This document shows, piece by piece, positions 11,797-24,197 of a DNA stretch of 64,000 bases. Source of the stretch: Lichina pygmaea (Eukaryota; Ascomycota; Lichinomycetes; Lichinales; Lichinaceae); NCBI GenBank assembly GCA_963422465.1, contig OY730173.1, positions 2,852,001-2,916,000 on the forward strand. The letters are read 5' to 3'. Position 1 is the first letter of the stretch. Every line of letters starts with the position of its first letter. The translations under genes were made by a program, and so were the position numbers. Below the pieces are notes generated by a model that saw only the letters and a program-made list of their open reading frames with translations, did not search any database and was not told the origin of the DNA.

Positions 11797-12852
11797 ATGA
11801 CAGCTCGATCAAGGCCTCGTGGACCGCCCGTGAAGGACGATGATGCACACGAAGAACGGAACATGTGGAGCCAGATCGTGACCGATCTGAAAAGATTAAA
11901 AGCCGTCCATAGCCGGGCCGTGGAGGTATCCAAAGCCATCGTCGAGGCTGAGGAGAAGCTAAGCACTCGGAAATCGTCCATACCCTCCATACGCCAGATC
12001 GACGAGATCCAAGACCTATACCGCGAGGGCTTGAGACTGGCAGAAGAAGAGCAGAAGATCCTCAACGACGATCCACACGGCGTCATTCAGAACATCAGCC
12101 TCCTCAGTGCGCTCCGCAGTGCCAGCGAGGCTGAGCCTCCGCGAGCGGCGGCGAACGTGAAATCACGCAGCAGTGCGAAACGGAAGCTCGACGCGTTTGA
12201 CGGCGGTTCTGACTCGCCCGCCCTCTCGCCAAACACCGCCTCGTCTGCCACTGTTGGACATGCGCGGCTCAAGGGAGCAGGCGGTAGGAGTGGCTCGGTT
12301 CCTTACACCCCGAAGGATGGCAAGGACGGAGCCGCCAAGGCTGACGATGGATCGAGCAATGGTACGCCGGCGGTGACGGACAAAATGGACTTGCTGGTGA
12401 AGAAGGCCGAAGTGGCATACAAGCAAGGCCGTCAGAAGGGAGCCGAAGGCGACTGGATCCAGTGCATAATCATCTCGGTGTCTGGCGAGGGTAAGAACAA
12501 GAGGTTCGTACGATCACTCTCAGATCACTGCGCATTTGGATTTGCTCGTACTAAAGCCAACTGCAGATATGAGGTGCAAGACCCAGAACCCGACGAAAAC
12601 GGCGCTCCGGGACAGATATACCGAGCAGCGGCCCCATCACTCGTGCCGATCCCTCCCCCAGGAGCAGTTCTGCCTGATTTCTCCAAGGGCAAGCAGGTAC
12701 TAGCACGATACCCAGATACCACCACATTTTATCGAGCTGAAGTCATGGGCATGAAGCGCGATGCCTGCCGGTTGAAGTTTGAGGGCGAGGAGGAGATTGG
12801 GAAGGAGATGGACGTGGACAGACGATTTGTTCTTGATTACTCTGGGAGGTGA
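11797..12852 (+). CDS. SGF29: SAGA-associated factor 29 (tandem Tudor)
   Basis: SAGA histone-acetyltransferase subunit that reads H3K4 methylation through a C-terminal double Tudor domain. Two exons (11797-12503, 12567-12852) with a 63-bp intron give 330 aa. The intron is a multiple of three and has no stop, so it can be missed. It has a GTTCGT donor, a GTACTAAAGC branch site and a CTGCAG acceptor, and removing it joins KNKR to YEVQDPEPDE, the family pattern. The N-terminal 100 residues are helical and charged; a Ser/Pro-rich linker follows. The Tudor part has GDWIQCIIISVSGEG, YEVQDPEPDE, GKQVLARYPDTTTFYRAEV, and CRLKFEGEEE. The ATG at 11797 is the first in frame. Confidence 0.88.
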   Translation: MTARSRPRGPPVKDDDAHEERNMWSQIVTDLKRLKAVHSRAVEVSKAIVEAEEKLSTRKSSIPSIRQIDEIQDLYREGLRLAEEEQKILNDDPHGVIQNISLLSALRSASEAEPPRAAANVKSRSSAKRKLDAFDGGSDSPALSPNTASSATVGHARLKGAGGRSGSVPYTPKDGKDGAAKADDGSSNGTPAVTDKMDLLVKKAEVAYKQGRQKGAEGDWIQCIIISVSGEGKNKRFVRSLSDHCAFGFARTKANCRYEVQDPEPDENGAPGQIYRAAAPSLVPIPPPGAVLPDFSKGKQVLARYPDTTTFYRAEVMGMKRDACRLKFEGEEEIGKEMDVDRRFVLDYSGR

Positions 12853-13883
12853 TGATGCATGTTCAGTCCGTCCTATTCCAACGAATATATCATCACATCA
12901 TAATGCCTTGCTGAAGGTTAGTGGTTTGCCTTGGCCTTGGTGTCATTGAGATGACCTTCCGTCCTTGTCCCAGGCCAGTATTTTCTTCAGTAGAGCTGGC
13001 TCATTTGCATGCAGTCTTGACTGAATCTTCAAGCTGGGAAGCAGAATCAGGCTCAAAAGGCGTCAGCTGCTCGAGAGGGCATGCCATACCCACGGAGGAT
13101 ATAAAGTCCGCATCGGTCACGTGCGATACCATGGGGATGCAGCCTTCACACCATACACATGTCTCCCGTCGTCGTTTGGCATTGTGAATAATCGCGAACC
13201 TCATCGTACTTTGCTCGTTTCGAAGAACCGCCAACTGACCTGGAATTCCGGATACCCACCCTTACCAAATGGTTAGCAGGGATCCTGCCACGCATCCTGG
13301 TCATCGCCAGTTATCACCCTCGACAGTCTCGGAGCTCTCTACGGCGGGTTCCACCCCAGGGATGTCATTTTTTGCGATTCATGCAATCCACGAACCAGAG
13401 GACAGCTACATAGCCTCAGATACTGTACAATCTGTACAGTACGAAGCTCAGACTTGGTCGAGAAGATGGTTCCTCTTCTTTTCTCGCTCAGTCCATTCAG
13501 ATGCTGGTAAGGGCATTGTTAAGATGCGAATGGAGTTGTCATTCATATTCCCTCGGCCCTTTGCGGTTAGTGCAAGTTGGAGAGAATCAAATTGCGTCGT
13601 CCGTACATCTACAAGGAATGTATACCCCATATTTGATGTGGGTATTTACAAAAGGCTGGACAAGTGTCCAGCTGTCACAGGCATCTTCGGCCAGCTCTCT
13701 AGGCCAACTAGATAAGGAATGACAAATCAAGGCCCAGGAATAATAAGCTACAAAAGATCACCAGAGGCCTTCCACACGGAAATCATCGCACGGTCACAGT
13801 GCTCTATCGATCCCTCTCCTCTCGTTGCTGCCCGTTTCTGCCCGTTTCTGCCATGAAGCTTCCCAGGACTACACGAACACCGC
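12853..13883. other. intergenic, no recognised gene
   Basis: Short open frames exist on both strands. One is a 77-codon minus frame at 13001-13234 with CVWCEGC; another is a 148-codon plus frame at 13269-13715. Neither shows a family signature, and I do not call them. Confidence 0.35.
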
Positions 13884-14342
13884 TCAAGCAGTGCGGGTAG
13901 GCTCAGCAGCAGCCGCGATTTCCGAAGCATCTGGGTTCTGGGTCGTCCTCGAGCAGTCCTCGGCCGGATCACGGATGTAGCGGATATTGCAAGGCGGATC
14001 ATAGCAGCTAGGCTTGCAGTCAGCCGAGCTGCAGGCGGGCATCAATTGCGTGGATGGGCTCCATCGCTGTAGTAGAACTCAAGCTTGCAGAGCGCGGAAC
14101 CAGATGGGCGAGCATTGGACGAACGTGTCCAGACGAGGGCAGGGCGTGTCCTCGCACTTTGAGGGGTGCGAGACGGGTTCGGCGGCGGGTATGGTGCTGG
14201 AGGGTCTTTGGTCAGCTAGGGATATTCTAGGTCTGGTCTTGTACTGGACGGTGCAACGGTTGCAGAACGGTGGTCAAGGATGTCGATATTGCCTTGCAGC
14301 CTGTAGGAGGGCGATGGCCGGAGCAGCGACGCTGAGTTTCAT
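13884..14342 (-). pseudogene. candidate Cys-rich secreted protein, interrupted
   Basis: Starting at the ATG at 14342, one minus-strand frame runs 153 codons and is interrupted only by TGA at codon 23 (14276-14274) and codon 88 (14081-14079). It starts with a signal-peptide-like MKLSVAAPAIALLQAA and then carries ten cysteines (FCNRC, KCEDTPC, VQC, PAC, ADC, PSC, PPC, EDC). The second TGA can be removed by a 72-bp GT-AG intron (14100-14029), which joins VQCSPI to CSADCKPSCYD. The first TGA has no obvious splice solution. It may be a decaying effector-like gene, a gene with a different first exon, or a chance frame. No family recognised. Confidence 0.35.
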
Positions 14343-15387
14343 ATTTGCTGAGACACGAAGAGATGGTTCTGCTGAGATATGGCGAATTGACAGGGATGTC
14401 CTGGGAAGTGCAGATGCCTCTCTGTAGTAACGGCGGACGCATGCGTCGATTGTATTGTCAGCGTACTCGACTAGCTTTCCCACGTTCTGCACACCCAAAG
14501 ATGGTCGACATCCGCCGTCCACCGTTCACCATCCATCGAAGCTGAAGAATCTCCACGATGGTTGAGGTTGGTTCCGACTATGCATTACTGTGCCGGTACC
14601 AGATCCCTGAGAGATCTTCCTAATCTCTCCTCCCAATGCTGACCCAATACCGCCGCTACCGTAAGGACATAGCGGCCGGGGCAGCTACAGTACCGTTTTT
14701 GGGTGGGTCGTCGCCTAAATCGGGAGCCTGCCGTGAGCGCAAAAGCTGGATTGGGAAGGAGGTGATCGCTTGTCAGCCCCGTTTAGGTTGCGGCTCTGTG
14801 GGCGGTAAGCCTGTCAGAAACTGCGGCTGATTCTCCCAGAGGAATACTTATGAGAGCCCATGTAGATATATACTCTTGCCAAAAGTCTACGGTCTACAAC
14901 CATTGGCCCCCATCAAGATGCATACCCCAAGGCGTCACGGGCGCTAATAACGGCCTAAGGCACAGCTTCCACTTGGCAGGAACCGAGCGAAGAAAACGGC
15001 TAGACAGATGCGCTTACGTAATCATATACCTGACGCGCCTTACGTTTGAGTGACCCGGCACGCCTTGATGATGAGATGAAATTTGCATATCACGACTGCG
15101 TTCTCAAAATATCCGACTGGCCTCTAGTCACTTTCACACTGCTCTGTTGTTGGCGTCACCAAATTCGACGTGTCACCGCGTATAGCAGCACGGCCGTCAC
15201 TCACTCCTTCCGCTCGCTGATCCATCACTTTTTCTGACCAGACCTGTCTTTTCAGAGCCTCACGCTCTTTTATCACCACCTTGACAAGAGAGACGGCGAT
15301 CGCCGAACGACATCGAACCAACAGAATTTTTGAGAGTCGTGCCAGCAGAGGAAAAGCACCGGCGAACTCCGTCGGCTTCTGCCCGTC
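14343..15387. promoter_or_regulatory. upstream region of ARF6
   Basis: No coding signature. The last 250 bp should hold the ARF6 promoter and leader. Nothing else stands out. Confidence 0.4.
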
Positions 15388-16378
<991 letters not shown>

Positions 16379-17293
16379 ATCTTCTCTCCCCCCATATCCT
16401 CTTCTCCTCTTCTCCCACATCTTGTTCTTCACTCCATCTTCTGACGGACAATACCTCGACGGCTCTTCTACCATGACTTCCTTACTTCTTCTTCTACTTT
16501 CACTTTTAAGTGTAGATTATGTACCTCTTCTTGCTCTTCTTCAGGCCTCATGTCTTATTTCGACAGCTTCCCAGGCTATTAGATGCTTCTTTTCTGACGG
16601 TCTGACCTTCTGTTCTTTTGACTCTTACCCTTCTGCAGACACTGTGTCTTACCTCCGCCACTTATCGGCCCATCTATTGTAAAGTCTCCCTTTGACCCTG
16701 TTGACCCATGGCCTTCTTGGGTCCTCCCATGTCTCTATCCTTCATGCTCCGCTCCCATACTCTTCTTCCACTACCTTCTATCCTCCTTCCTCGTCTCCAG
16801 ATTCCTACCTCCCGAGCGGCGGTGATGTTCCATCAAGCGTTTCGTCACCTCTCCAGTCGACATCTCTTTACTCATTAGCCCTCCTAGCCAAGAGACGTCC
16901 CTTCTCCTTTCTCTTTTCTCTCTTCCGCTCCTCATGTGAGGACCGAATGTCTGGAACTGTTCCCCTTTATTGCACGACAGTCGCATTCTGTGACTTCATT
17001 ACTTTAATTGTCGCGATTGAATTTGATAGTACTCTTAGTACGATGGACTGGCCATCAGATATCTTTACGGTCTGCACTTGGAACACCCTCGTTCCCCGGA
17101 TGTTCACATGCTTATTACACTATTGCTGCTATCATCCATGTAACTATGCACATCAGCTCGAACCTTAGTGTTCCAATTTTACTCCTTGTCAGCACCCCTA
17201 CTCCCACTCTCATCGCGTGAACCATACGGTACGACTTCCAAGGGCTGAACATGTGTTGACCCTCAAAGGTCTCGAAGTCGATTTTACTTCAAC
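16379..17293. other. pyrimidine-rich 3' region
   Basis: About 900 bp rich in CTT and TCC on the plus strand after the ARF6 stop. Likely 3' UTR plus spacer toward the convergent p25 gene. Open frames here are low complexity. Confidence 0.4.
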
Positions 17294-18110
17294 CTACTTC
17301 ATCCTCCGATACATCTCCCTGAGATCGAGACGGTCGTATTCGCCCTCTGGCAACTCGGCCACGACCGAGGCCGGACAGCCGGCGACGACGGAGAACGGAG
17401 GCACGACCATGTTCGGGGGGAGGACGGCGCCGTCGACGATCCAGACAGCGTCCTTGACGATGGCGAACCGGCCGAGGACGGCGCCCTTGCCGATGTGCAC
17501 GTGGCTCCCGACGGACGCCGCCTCGATGACGGCGCCGTCGCCGACGAACACGTGATCGCCCATCTTCAGCGGCCAGTGCGAGTATTGTCCGCGGTGCACC
17601 TTGCTCGGCGGCCGTAGGACGCACCCGGGGCAGAGGATGCAGTAGCGACCTATCGACACCGCGACGTTCGAGGGTGACGTTTGCTGCTGCTGTTGCGAGG
17701 CCGGGTTCGGCACACTACCGCCGCTCGTCGTGGTGGCCGCGGATGACGAAGACGTCGAGGGCATGGTCCGATAAAGATCTCCGCGGATCGTACATTCTGC
17801 TTGGATCACCGTCTTGCCGCCCAAGATGATATTCTGCGTGCCGAGAATGTAGGCTCGTCGGGAGACTTTGTTGCCCGTTTCCTGTAGGGCAAAAGCATCT
17901 TGTTGGTCTTTGGATTCTCCCTTCTATTTTTAACTGTGCTCATGTTTTTGGGCGTGGAGGCTTGGGGGTCCCAGGTTCGGGGGGAAGAAGGCTTGGGTGT
18001 GTACTGCATGCGCCTGCACGTGACTGGGAATAGGAAAGGGGTTGTCTCCTCGACACTGTCAAACTACGGACCGTTTCAATGTACTCCCCACGAGCTTGCT
18101 TTGGCGGCAT
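17294..18110 (-). CDS. dynactin subunit p25 (DCTN5-like)
   Basis: Left-handed beta-helix subunit of the dynactin pointed-end complex, needed for dynein-driven transport of early endosomes in hyphae. Two exons (18110-18072, 17881-17294) with a 190-bp intron give 208 aa. Exon 1 is only 13 codons, MPPKQARGEYIET. Exon 2 starts ETGNKVSRRAYILGTQNII and continues GGKTVIQAECTIRGDL, which is the p25 signature. Hexapeptide-type repeats follow (VSIGRYCILCPGCVLRPP, MGDHVFVGDGAVIEAA, IGKGAVLGRFAIVKD, VVPPFSVVAGCPASVV). A Ser/Thr/Gln-rich insertion of about 35 residues between the first and second coils is longer than in animal p25. The gene appears intact. Confidence 0.88.
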
Positions 18111-19535
18111 GGTGGAATGGACATACAGGAGGAGCTTGCGCCGATGCAGAGTAGCCCAGGGTTGACGCCTAGCAAGAAGAGGGCTCGTCTAGATCACCGG
18201 TTGTCGCGTCGGATTGATTCGGGCACTGCAAAGCGCATGTTCGTTCCACACACGTAAAGAGGTTCGGCAAGGGCTGTCACCCATGTGGTAAACTTAGTTG
18301 GTGGACGGCTGGGCACTATACAATACTCTACTGGTACGAGTACGGGCCTGTGGGGCCCTGCTCTAGGGCCCTTTTGGAGGGTTTGCTTGGTGGGCGGTCA
18401 CCAGTCAAGGCACACAGCAGCTCGTCTCATAACTTTAGACAATGAATCCTCTAAGTACCGGTAGTGCACAAGAGGTGCTTGACGCAACGATCATCGAAAG
18501 TTACAAGACGAAGATGTGCGTAGTACGATCTCCGAACTATGGTAGCTGAACCACTCGGCCACTCCGCGTCTGCAAGCATGCTCCTCGCCGACAGATCGAG
18601 ATGCAACGCAGGCAACAGAAAGAAAGCCACAGCGATACCGGTACCGGTACCGCCATCCACCCAGCTGAGAAAATGAAGAAGAAAATCCATCTTCCCTCGA
18701 GTGACGCTCGCATTCTCTCTACTGCATGACAGCCCTATTCTGCGACAGCACAGTCATTTTCCCTCTTTCTGCCAGACGTCTTCGCAGAGCTGAACCATGA
18801 TCTACTGAAGTCCGGACATTGACGGGAACGTGTACGAGGATCCACGCACGCTTATCGGCGGGTTCGATAGTGATCGTGGCCCGTGCTGGTAGAGTTGCGT
18901 GAGAAGGTCTCTCTCGACGATGAGATGGCCCGAGAGTGTCTATTAGCTGTAGATCTTGCCAACGCTAATACCTAGGCCCAATGCCGTGCTGATGCGCTGT
19001 ACTGCGCTACAAGAACTAGACTTCAAAGCCGGGCCTTCAATATCAGATCTACCAAGTTCCCCAACCTCAAGTAACCGTTTCCGACGAGATGGCGAACTGC
19101 TTGATCCAGCCGTGTGTCCCAGCGCTGAGAGTACTCTTCAGCCAAGAGCCACAGCCGCATTGGTCTGCGCAAGAAGCTATGGGGTTTCTTGCTCAACCCA
19201 CTTAAGCTCATCCCGTGTTTGTCCAGGTTCTGGATGACGATAATGGAGCCTACGGGAGTGCATCTCTTACACCGAAGACGGAGCAACGCAGAGCATATTG
19301 CGTAGGAGGACCCCAGAGTTTTTGCATCCTGCTCATATCGACATCTGTACCACGCCCGCTTTCTGACATCGAGCTGCAGATTTGTATATCAAGCACGGCC
19401 AATGGGGCAACAGCGAGTTGACAATGTCTCGCATACGACTTCACTACGTGACAGAGGACCGCTCTCATTTGTGGCACAGATTTACATCTGTCAAAGGAGA
19501 CGCTGGACCTCCTCTTTGCGAGGCGATTAACTGGT
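18111..19535. other. intergenic, no clear gene
   Basis: Promoter of the p25 gene on the left. The right part (about 18950-19535) may hold decayed N-terminal sequence of the CorA-like remnant, but frames are too broken to define. Confidence 0.35.
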
Positions 19536-19956
19536 TTGATCCATCCCTTTGCCGTGTTGCTTCAGATAGTTGCCGATTATGCGGCGCTGGCAGAGCGCTT
19601 CCGCTGGATAGTTGGTTTCCAAGTTCAGGAAAACGAGTCTCTAACAGATTTCTCGTACGTCGGCTATCCACGATCCGGCAGACGCGATGGCGTGGCTATG
19701 AAAGTCATTGCCGGACTGACAATGATGTTCCTGCCTGCAACTTCTGTTGCGGCATTCTTCAGCATGGTGTTCTTCAAAGTAGCCGAAGACGGGAGGAGAA
19801 GCAGCTTCTCTGTAGGTAGCAGTACGGAGTACATAGCCCCATGTTGCCGTCGCCGTTTCTTTGACGGTTCTGACGGTGGCGGTGTGGCTATGGTACAAGC
19901 TTGGAAATGATGGAGAAGGCACAGTTGGTGTATCGCATGCAGCTACTCATAGTTAA
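19536..19956 (+). pseudogene. CorA-like Mg2+ transporter, C-terminal remnant
   Basis: One plus frame reads VAMKVIAGLTMMFLPATSVA and then AFFSMVFFK, matching the first transmembrane helix of fungal CorA-like proteins. Splicing out a 58-bp GT-AG intron that starts right after FFK (donor GTAGCC, acceptor CATAG) joins PHVAVAVSLTVLTVAVWLWY, which looks like the second helix, then KLGNDGEG and a stop at 19954-19956. The upstream cytosolic part expected for the family is not open. I therefore call a remnant or a gene with unresolved 5' exons. Membrane segments are clear; function is inferred from similarity only. Confidence 0.45.
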
Positions 19957-20345
19957 CTCCGCAACAAATTGAAAATATATCGTTATATGATGTATTCGGA
20001 ATCGAAAAACACAGTATCCAGTTGACGCGATAATGTTGAATGTTGATAGCTGGACATTCAAGTTGCAGACCAACGTAAATAGGGTCGTCTCAGGGGTATT
20101 GGTATTTGGTGGGAATGACGTGGGGCGAGTGAGAGGTTCTTAGGGCTTTGCCCTAGCACCGGGTATTTATATCCGCTTATCTGTCCCCGTGACCTTTTCT
20201 TCCCCGTGACATGCCCTTCCCCCTGATCCCGTGACTTCAGTCCCGTGATCTCAGATCCAGTGATCCAGGTGAACTACATCCCTTGTTCAAGACATCGTGA
20301 ACGTTGTTGTCTCGCTGTCCTCGTCGACGAGCTCTGACAGCTTGT
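19957..20345. other. spacer with degenerate CCCGTGA repeats
   Basis: Between about 20185 and 20275 the motif CCCGTGA or a close variant occurs repeatedly (CCCCGTGACC, CCCCGTGACA, TCCCGTGACT, TCCCGTGATC, CCAGTGATCC). No coding signature. It precedes the hairpin set. Confidence 0.5.
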
Positions 20346-20466
20346 CACTCAACACCATGCTTAGTGCATGGTGTTGAGTGTAGTCTTAAGGCACGGTACT
20401 GATGGTACCGTGCTGTCTTGACTATGGGAGGTGCCTGTTGTGCTTCAAGCACAACAAGCACCCTCC
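20346..20466. other. three consecutive hairpins
   Basis: Hairpin 1 has perfect 15-bp arms (20346-20360 and 20366-20380) with loop TTAGT. Hairpin 2 has 9-bp perfect arms, GCACGGTAC and GTACCGTGC (20391-20399 and 20405-20413). Hairpin 3 has arms of about 20 bp (20426-20445 and about 20447-20466) with one mismatch and one bulge. They lie within 121 bp, about 370 bp before the BTB-type start codon. They could fold as RNA in the leader or as DNA cruciforms. No known RNA family recognised. Confidence 0.75.
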
Positions 20467-20834
20467 CCCGTCAGGGCTGTGGGTGGGCGACCTAGGAGAT
20501 TAGGGTGAGTGAGCAATGTTTTTGTGTCTCTGTGTGTGTAATGTGCCATTACCACAGCAACTCCAGAATACGTGCTGTTTGTGGGGCACAACCCTGTGTC
20601 CCATAATATGTTACTGGAGATCTATAAAGTACCCCTTTTCACACCTCTTTTTGTTTTCTCTTCCTTCTTCTTTCACACTCCTTGAGCAGACTCTCACTCA
20701 CATCGATTAGTCGCCCACGCTGATTAGTCGCCAACCACCCAGACGACTACTAAGTTATTCAAGCTTGATCGTTTGTGTCTTTCCCTTGGTTACTGTTAGC
20801 TTGACTAGCTTTGACTAGAAGCAGTAGCGTCAAG
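20467..20834. promoter_or_regulatory. leader/promoter of BTB-type gene
   Basis: Contains TCTATAAAGTACC (about 20620-20632), a possible TATA box, and two copies of GATTAGTCGCC (about 20705 and 20721). A TATA-derived start near 20660 would leave the hairpins upstream of transcription. Confidence 0.4.
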
Positions 20835-22373
20835 ATGGCAGCTTGTGGGTTGCCGACACCTTCACGGTTCTCTGAACTGTTGGAATTTGAGATGTTTCCT
20901 ACCGCAACTGCGGAGGAATATGCCCAGTTCAACCCGAACCAGTAGGTGATAACTCACATCACTTTGATCGCCACCACATCATCCTTTTTCTCCATTTCTT
21001 CCGCTATATCTTCATTCTCCATTTCTGTTTCAGAGCTATGTGCCACACCATCGAGCCCCACGACAGTCTCAAAATACTCAAGCGGCAGCTGAAGCTAATC
21101 GTCTGTCAGCACGGGCGACGATGAGCATATCGCCGTCTATGTCGAGAGCGGCGGCCGTCGGCAAGAGACGGGACACGAGCTACGCTCGATCCTTTGTCGG
21201 TCCCCGACACTTCGGGACTTCTTTAGTTCCGGGTCCTACAAGCCCGGCGCTAGATTCGCCATGTTGTTCTTGCGTGATGAGGTCTCTGTCGTCCGCATTG
21301 CGCTTCGATACCTATACCAGCAGGATCAATTCCGGGCGCCTGCCTTGGCCGACTTAACTTTGTCAGAGCAGATCTACCTCTGCATCCGGCTCTACTTCAT
21401 CGCCGGGCGTCTTCAGCTACCTCGACTACAAAAGATTGCCTACGAGATGCTGTGCAAGCGTCAGCACGGCATCATGGCTGAAGAGATCGTGGACATGGCC
21501 GCGATAATTTACGAGAAGCCGACTGAGAGGGCCCCCCGGATTCGGGACTTCCTACAGCATCACGTGCAGCTGAATCTCCGCCCCCTCATGAACCTTCCCG
21601 CCTGGAGAGAACTACTTCGCACAATGCGCCAGAGTCTCGCTGCCGACATGTTTGACTTGGTGGCGACCGTTCTACTTGAGGGCGAAGCTGGGCAGTACCC
21701 CCCCAAGCTTCCCCCAGCCGTTGTACACTCTCCGCCGGAGCTCGACACGAACCAGACAATGTCTGCATATGTGATTCAAAATTTTACGGCGCCCTTCCCG
21801 AACAATCAAACCGTCAAACGTGGCGACCGCTTGATCAATTGTCGTGTTCTTGGCGATGATGTCACAGGCGACGACCACAACGGGGTTCGTCACTATCTAC
21901 CAAGGGATTATGTCCACCTCTCCACAGACACCGATGATCAAGCTCCTCTACACCGGCTACTCCACCAAGGCCATCGCCTCGGTCCAGCCACGCTCGTGAG
22001 TCGCGGCGGTCGACGGAAGTTATCCCGCGTCTTGGGCATCGATTACACATCCGATCCTTGGGAGTTTGAGCAGGCTCGGTCGCCATTTACTCGCAAAGGG
22101 CTGGACCTGGAATACTCTCGCAGGCCACAGCGCTGGGAGCCATACCACACGATTGCAGAACATCAGCAATATCCCAGAACAGCAGAACCCCAGCGTTCCT
22201 GGAAAGTCCCAGAGTCTCAGCAACCACGCAAGGCCACGGACCACAAGCAATCTCGCAAGACTTCTGACTCGCCGTCGGAGAACACGACCACCGTCGGACG
22301 TCCTCATTCTAGGAGGTTCAGCTTCCGGAGAACGCTCAGAAAAACCCGCGCTCTACTCTCGGCCTTCCGCTAG
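20835..22373 (+). CDS. BTB/POZ-type protein with SH3-like C-terminal part
   Basis: Fungal proteins of this kind are thought to be adaptors; the exact role is unknown. My preferred model has two exons (20835-20941, 21110-22373; 168-bp intron), 456 aa. The N terminus is MAACGLPTPSRFSELLEF. The BTB-like fold spans about residues 40-140: IAVYVESGGRRQETGHELRS, LCRSPTLRDFFSSGSYKPG, MLFLRDEVSVVRIALRYLYQ. A helical segment follows (SEQIYLCIRLYFIAGRLQLP). Around residues 250-310, AYVIQNFTAPFPNNQTVKRG then HYLPRDYVHLS looks SH3-like. The tail is basic and Ser/Arg-rich. A shorter intron (20942-21033) would keep an extra coding stretch but runs out of frame at 21113-21115, so the longer intron is preferred. 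Confidence 0.6.
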
Positions 22374-24197
22374 GACTTCTCTTGAGATGATCCTCTACAG
22401 ACAACCATCCTCTTTCGTATGCGCTCGGAATCTCGCTATCTGAGATTCTCTCTTCTCCTGTCTCTCTCACAGTCATGTCATACCCACTAGAGTCATCGAC
22501 CGGGTTCTCTCTTCTCCCGTGCTGTTCCTGGGTTTACTCGTCATATTCTTCCACAAGGCTCGAAATGGAACACTGGCCGTTGTTATCTGTCGTTTTCACC
22601 GGACCATGATCGTGACATATCGTAGTCGCCCCAGCATGCTCGGTGGGGTAATCACTTCCATACATGACAAGTGATGCCCCCGGTCTCGAAATACCACAAA
22701 ATACTGCTAAATTTTGCTGTACAGCTGTTGCCTCTGTCTGCCCGCACGGACAGGAGTTTTGTGGGCAGTCAAAAATTCCAAGCAGCATCATCATCCAAGA
22801 GCCCGGATGTGTGGGGAATCGCCCTCCACTGCTGTGATTGAATCCATATCAAACGGTGTCCTTTGCCTATGCAGCTAGACCACCCCTTGCGCCTTAACAT
22901 ACAAGCGGACAGAAACTGGAAGGCGATGAGTCCTTGGAATGATGCGTTCCCTCTTAAGCGTAATTGGGTTGTTCTGTTCTACTACAGAGTTCGTAGGCAG
23001 CAACGGAGCTCCTTTCGTTCACGTCCCCCCTTTAGCATCCTCTACTCTTCTCAGTCCCCTCATCTCGCTCGTCTGTCGCCACCGGTCGTCCTCCGCCCAC
23101 GGTTCCTCTCCCATTCCGCACCGGATCCTGCTCTCCATCCTCTATATTCTGAAAGTACGTGCTTTCTTGGAGGGGCGTATTGAGACGGCAAGGATTGGGC
23201 CTTGCCGAATTCCACATCTTCTGTCCTCCGTATGCTACAACATCTGGTTGACTTGGGGGCTGCCCCCAAGGCTATGGAGTTTCTTCATCTGCGCGTGTAT
23301 TTTGATACATGCCTTTGTCTAGGTAGTATTCTCCTATAGCTGTGACGGGACTGTATGCAAGGCTGCTTACAGGTTTGGTTGCAATCGGCCGAAACCCATC
23401 TCTCAACTTCTCTACAAGCAGTGACTGCTTGACTATTCGTTACCTCAAGTTTGGTGCCAACTTGTCGGTCCGCTTGCCTCACGATTGGGATACCAAGATA
23501 TCTGGACACCTACGACCGGGATGGGACGAATATGTCGTCTAGTAGGCCCCTTCCAGAGAGGTCATGACAGCAGTCTGGAGAGAAATACCAAGATCCAACA
23601 CTAGCTCGACGGGAAACTCCATGCCCTGACCGCGCCGAGGCTCTAGGCTCTATCCACATATTTAAAGAAGCACGTGCCATCTGTTCTGAAATCACATGTC
23701 CAGATCACTCCCCCTATTACAATATATATTGTCGCACCTTAATTCCTTTCGGCGGGGGAAACAGGGTAGGTCCTTTGTGGCCTAGTTGGGAGGAGCTGGG
23801 GACTTCTCCCAACACCCCAGTAAAGACAGTCACCTTCCACCTGAACAAACCCTCTCGGGGGGGAGGTGACTGTCCGCCATGTGCCGCCTGAAACCTGAGT
23901 GGGTGTGGGTTACGGTAGAGGGGTCTGGCCAAACTCAATATCACATTAGGAACCAGAGATGCCCAGGTTGCTTGCACTGGGGTTCCTACGAGTGTGAGAG
24001 TTTAACAGGGACGCCTGTAATTTTTGTTTTTTTTGGAGCATGGGTATGACTTGGTTATGGGTTCGATCTTCCACGAGATCGACGTGTTCTATTTCTTTTT
24101 CGTCCACAAGGCGACTACAGAACAGACACGTACGTAACACATCGCTCTTCGTTCCACCAAGCAATTTCATGAGACAACCTGTACCTCCTCTACTAAA
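22374..24197. other. intergenic, no recognised gene
   Basis: An 86-codon minus frame (22534-22794) contains several cysteines (DCPQNSCPC, FCG, ICHDHG) but no signal peptide or family signature, so it is not called. A 28-nt-loop hairpin (GACAGTCACCT at 23825-23835 with its complement at 23864-23874) is present. Nothing else stands out. Confidence 0.35.

Noticed and set aside
20942-21116. Frameshift in the BTB-type gene at GGG 21113-21115
   Set aside because: A longer intron (20942-21109) gives an intact frame with good splice sites, so no frameshift is needed.
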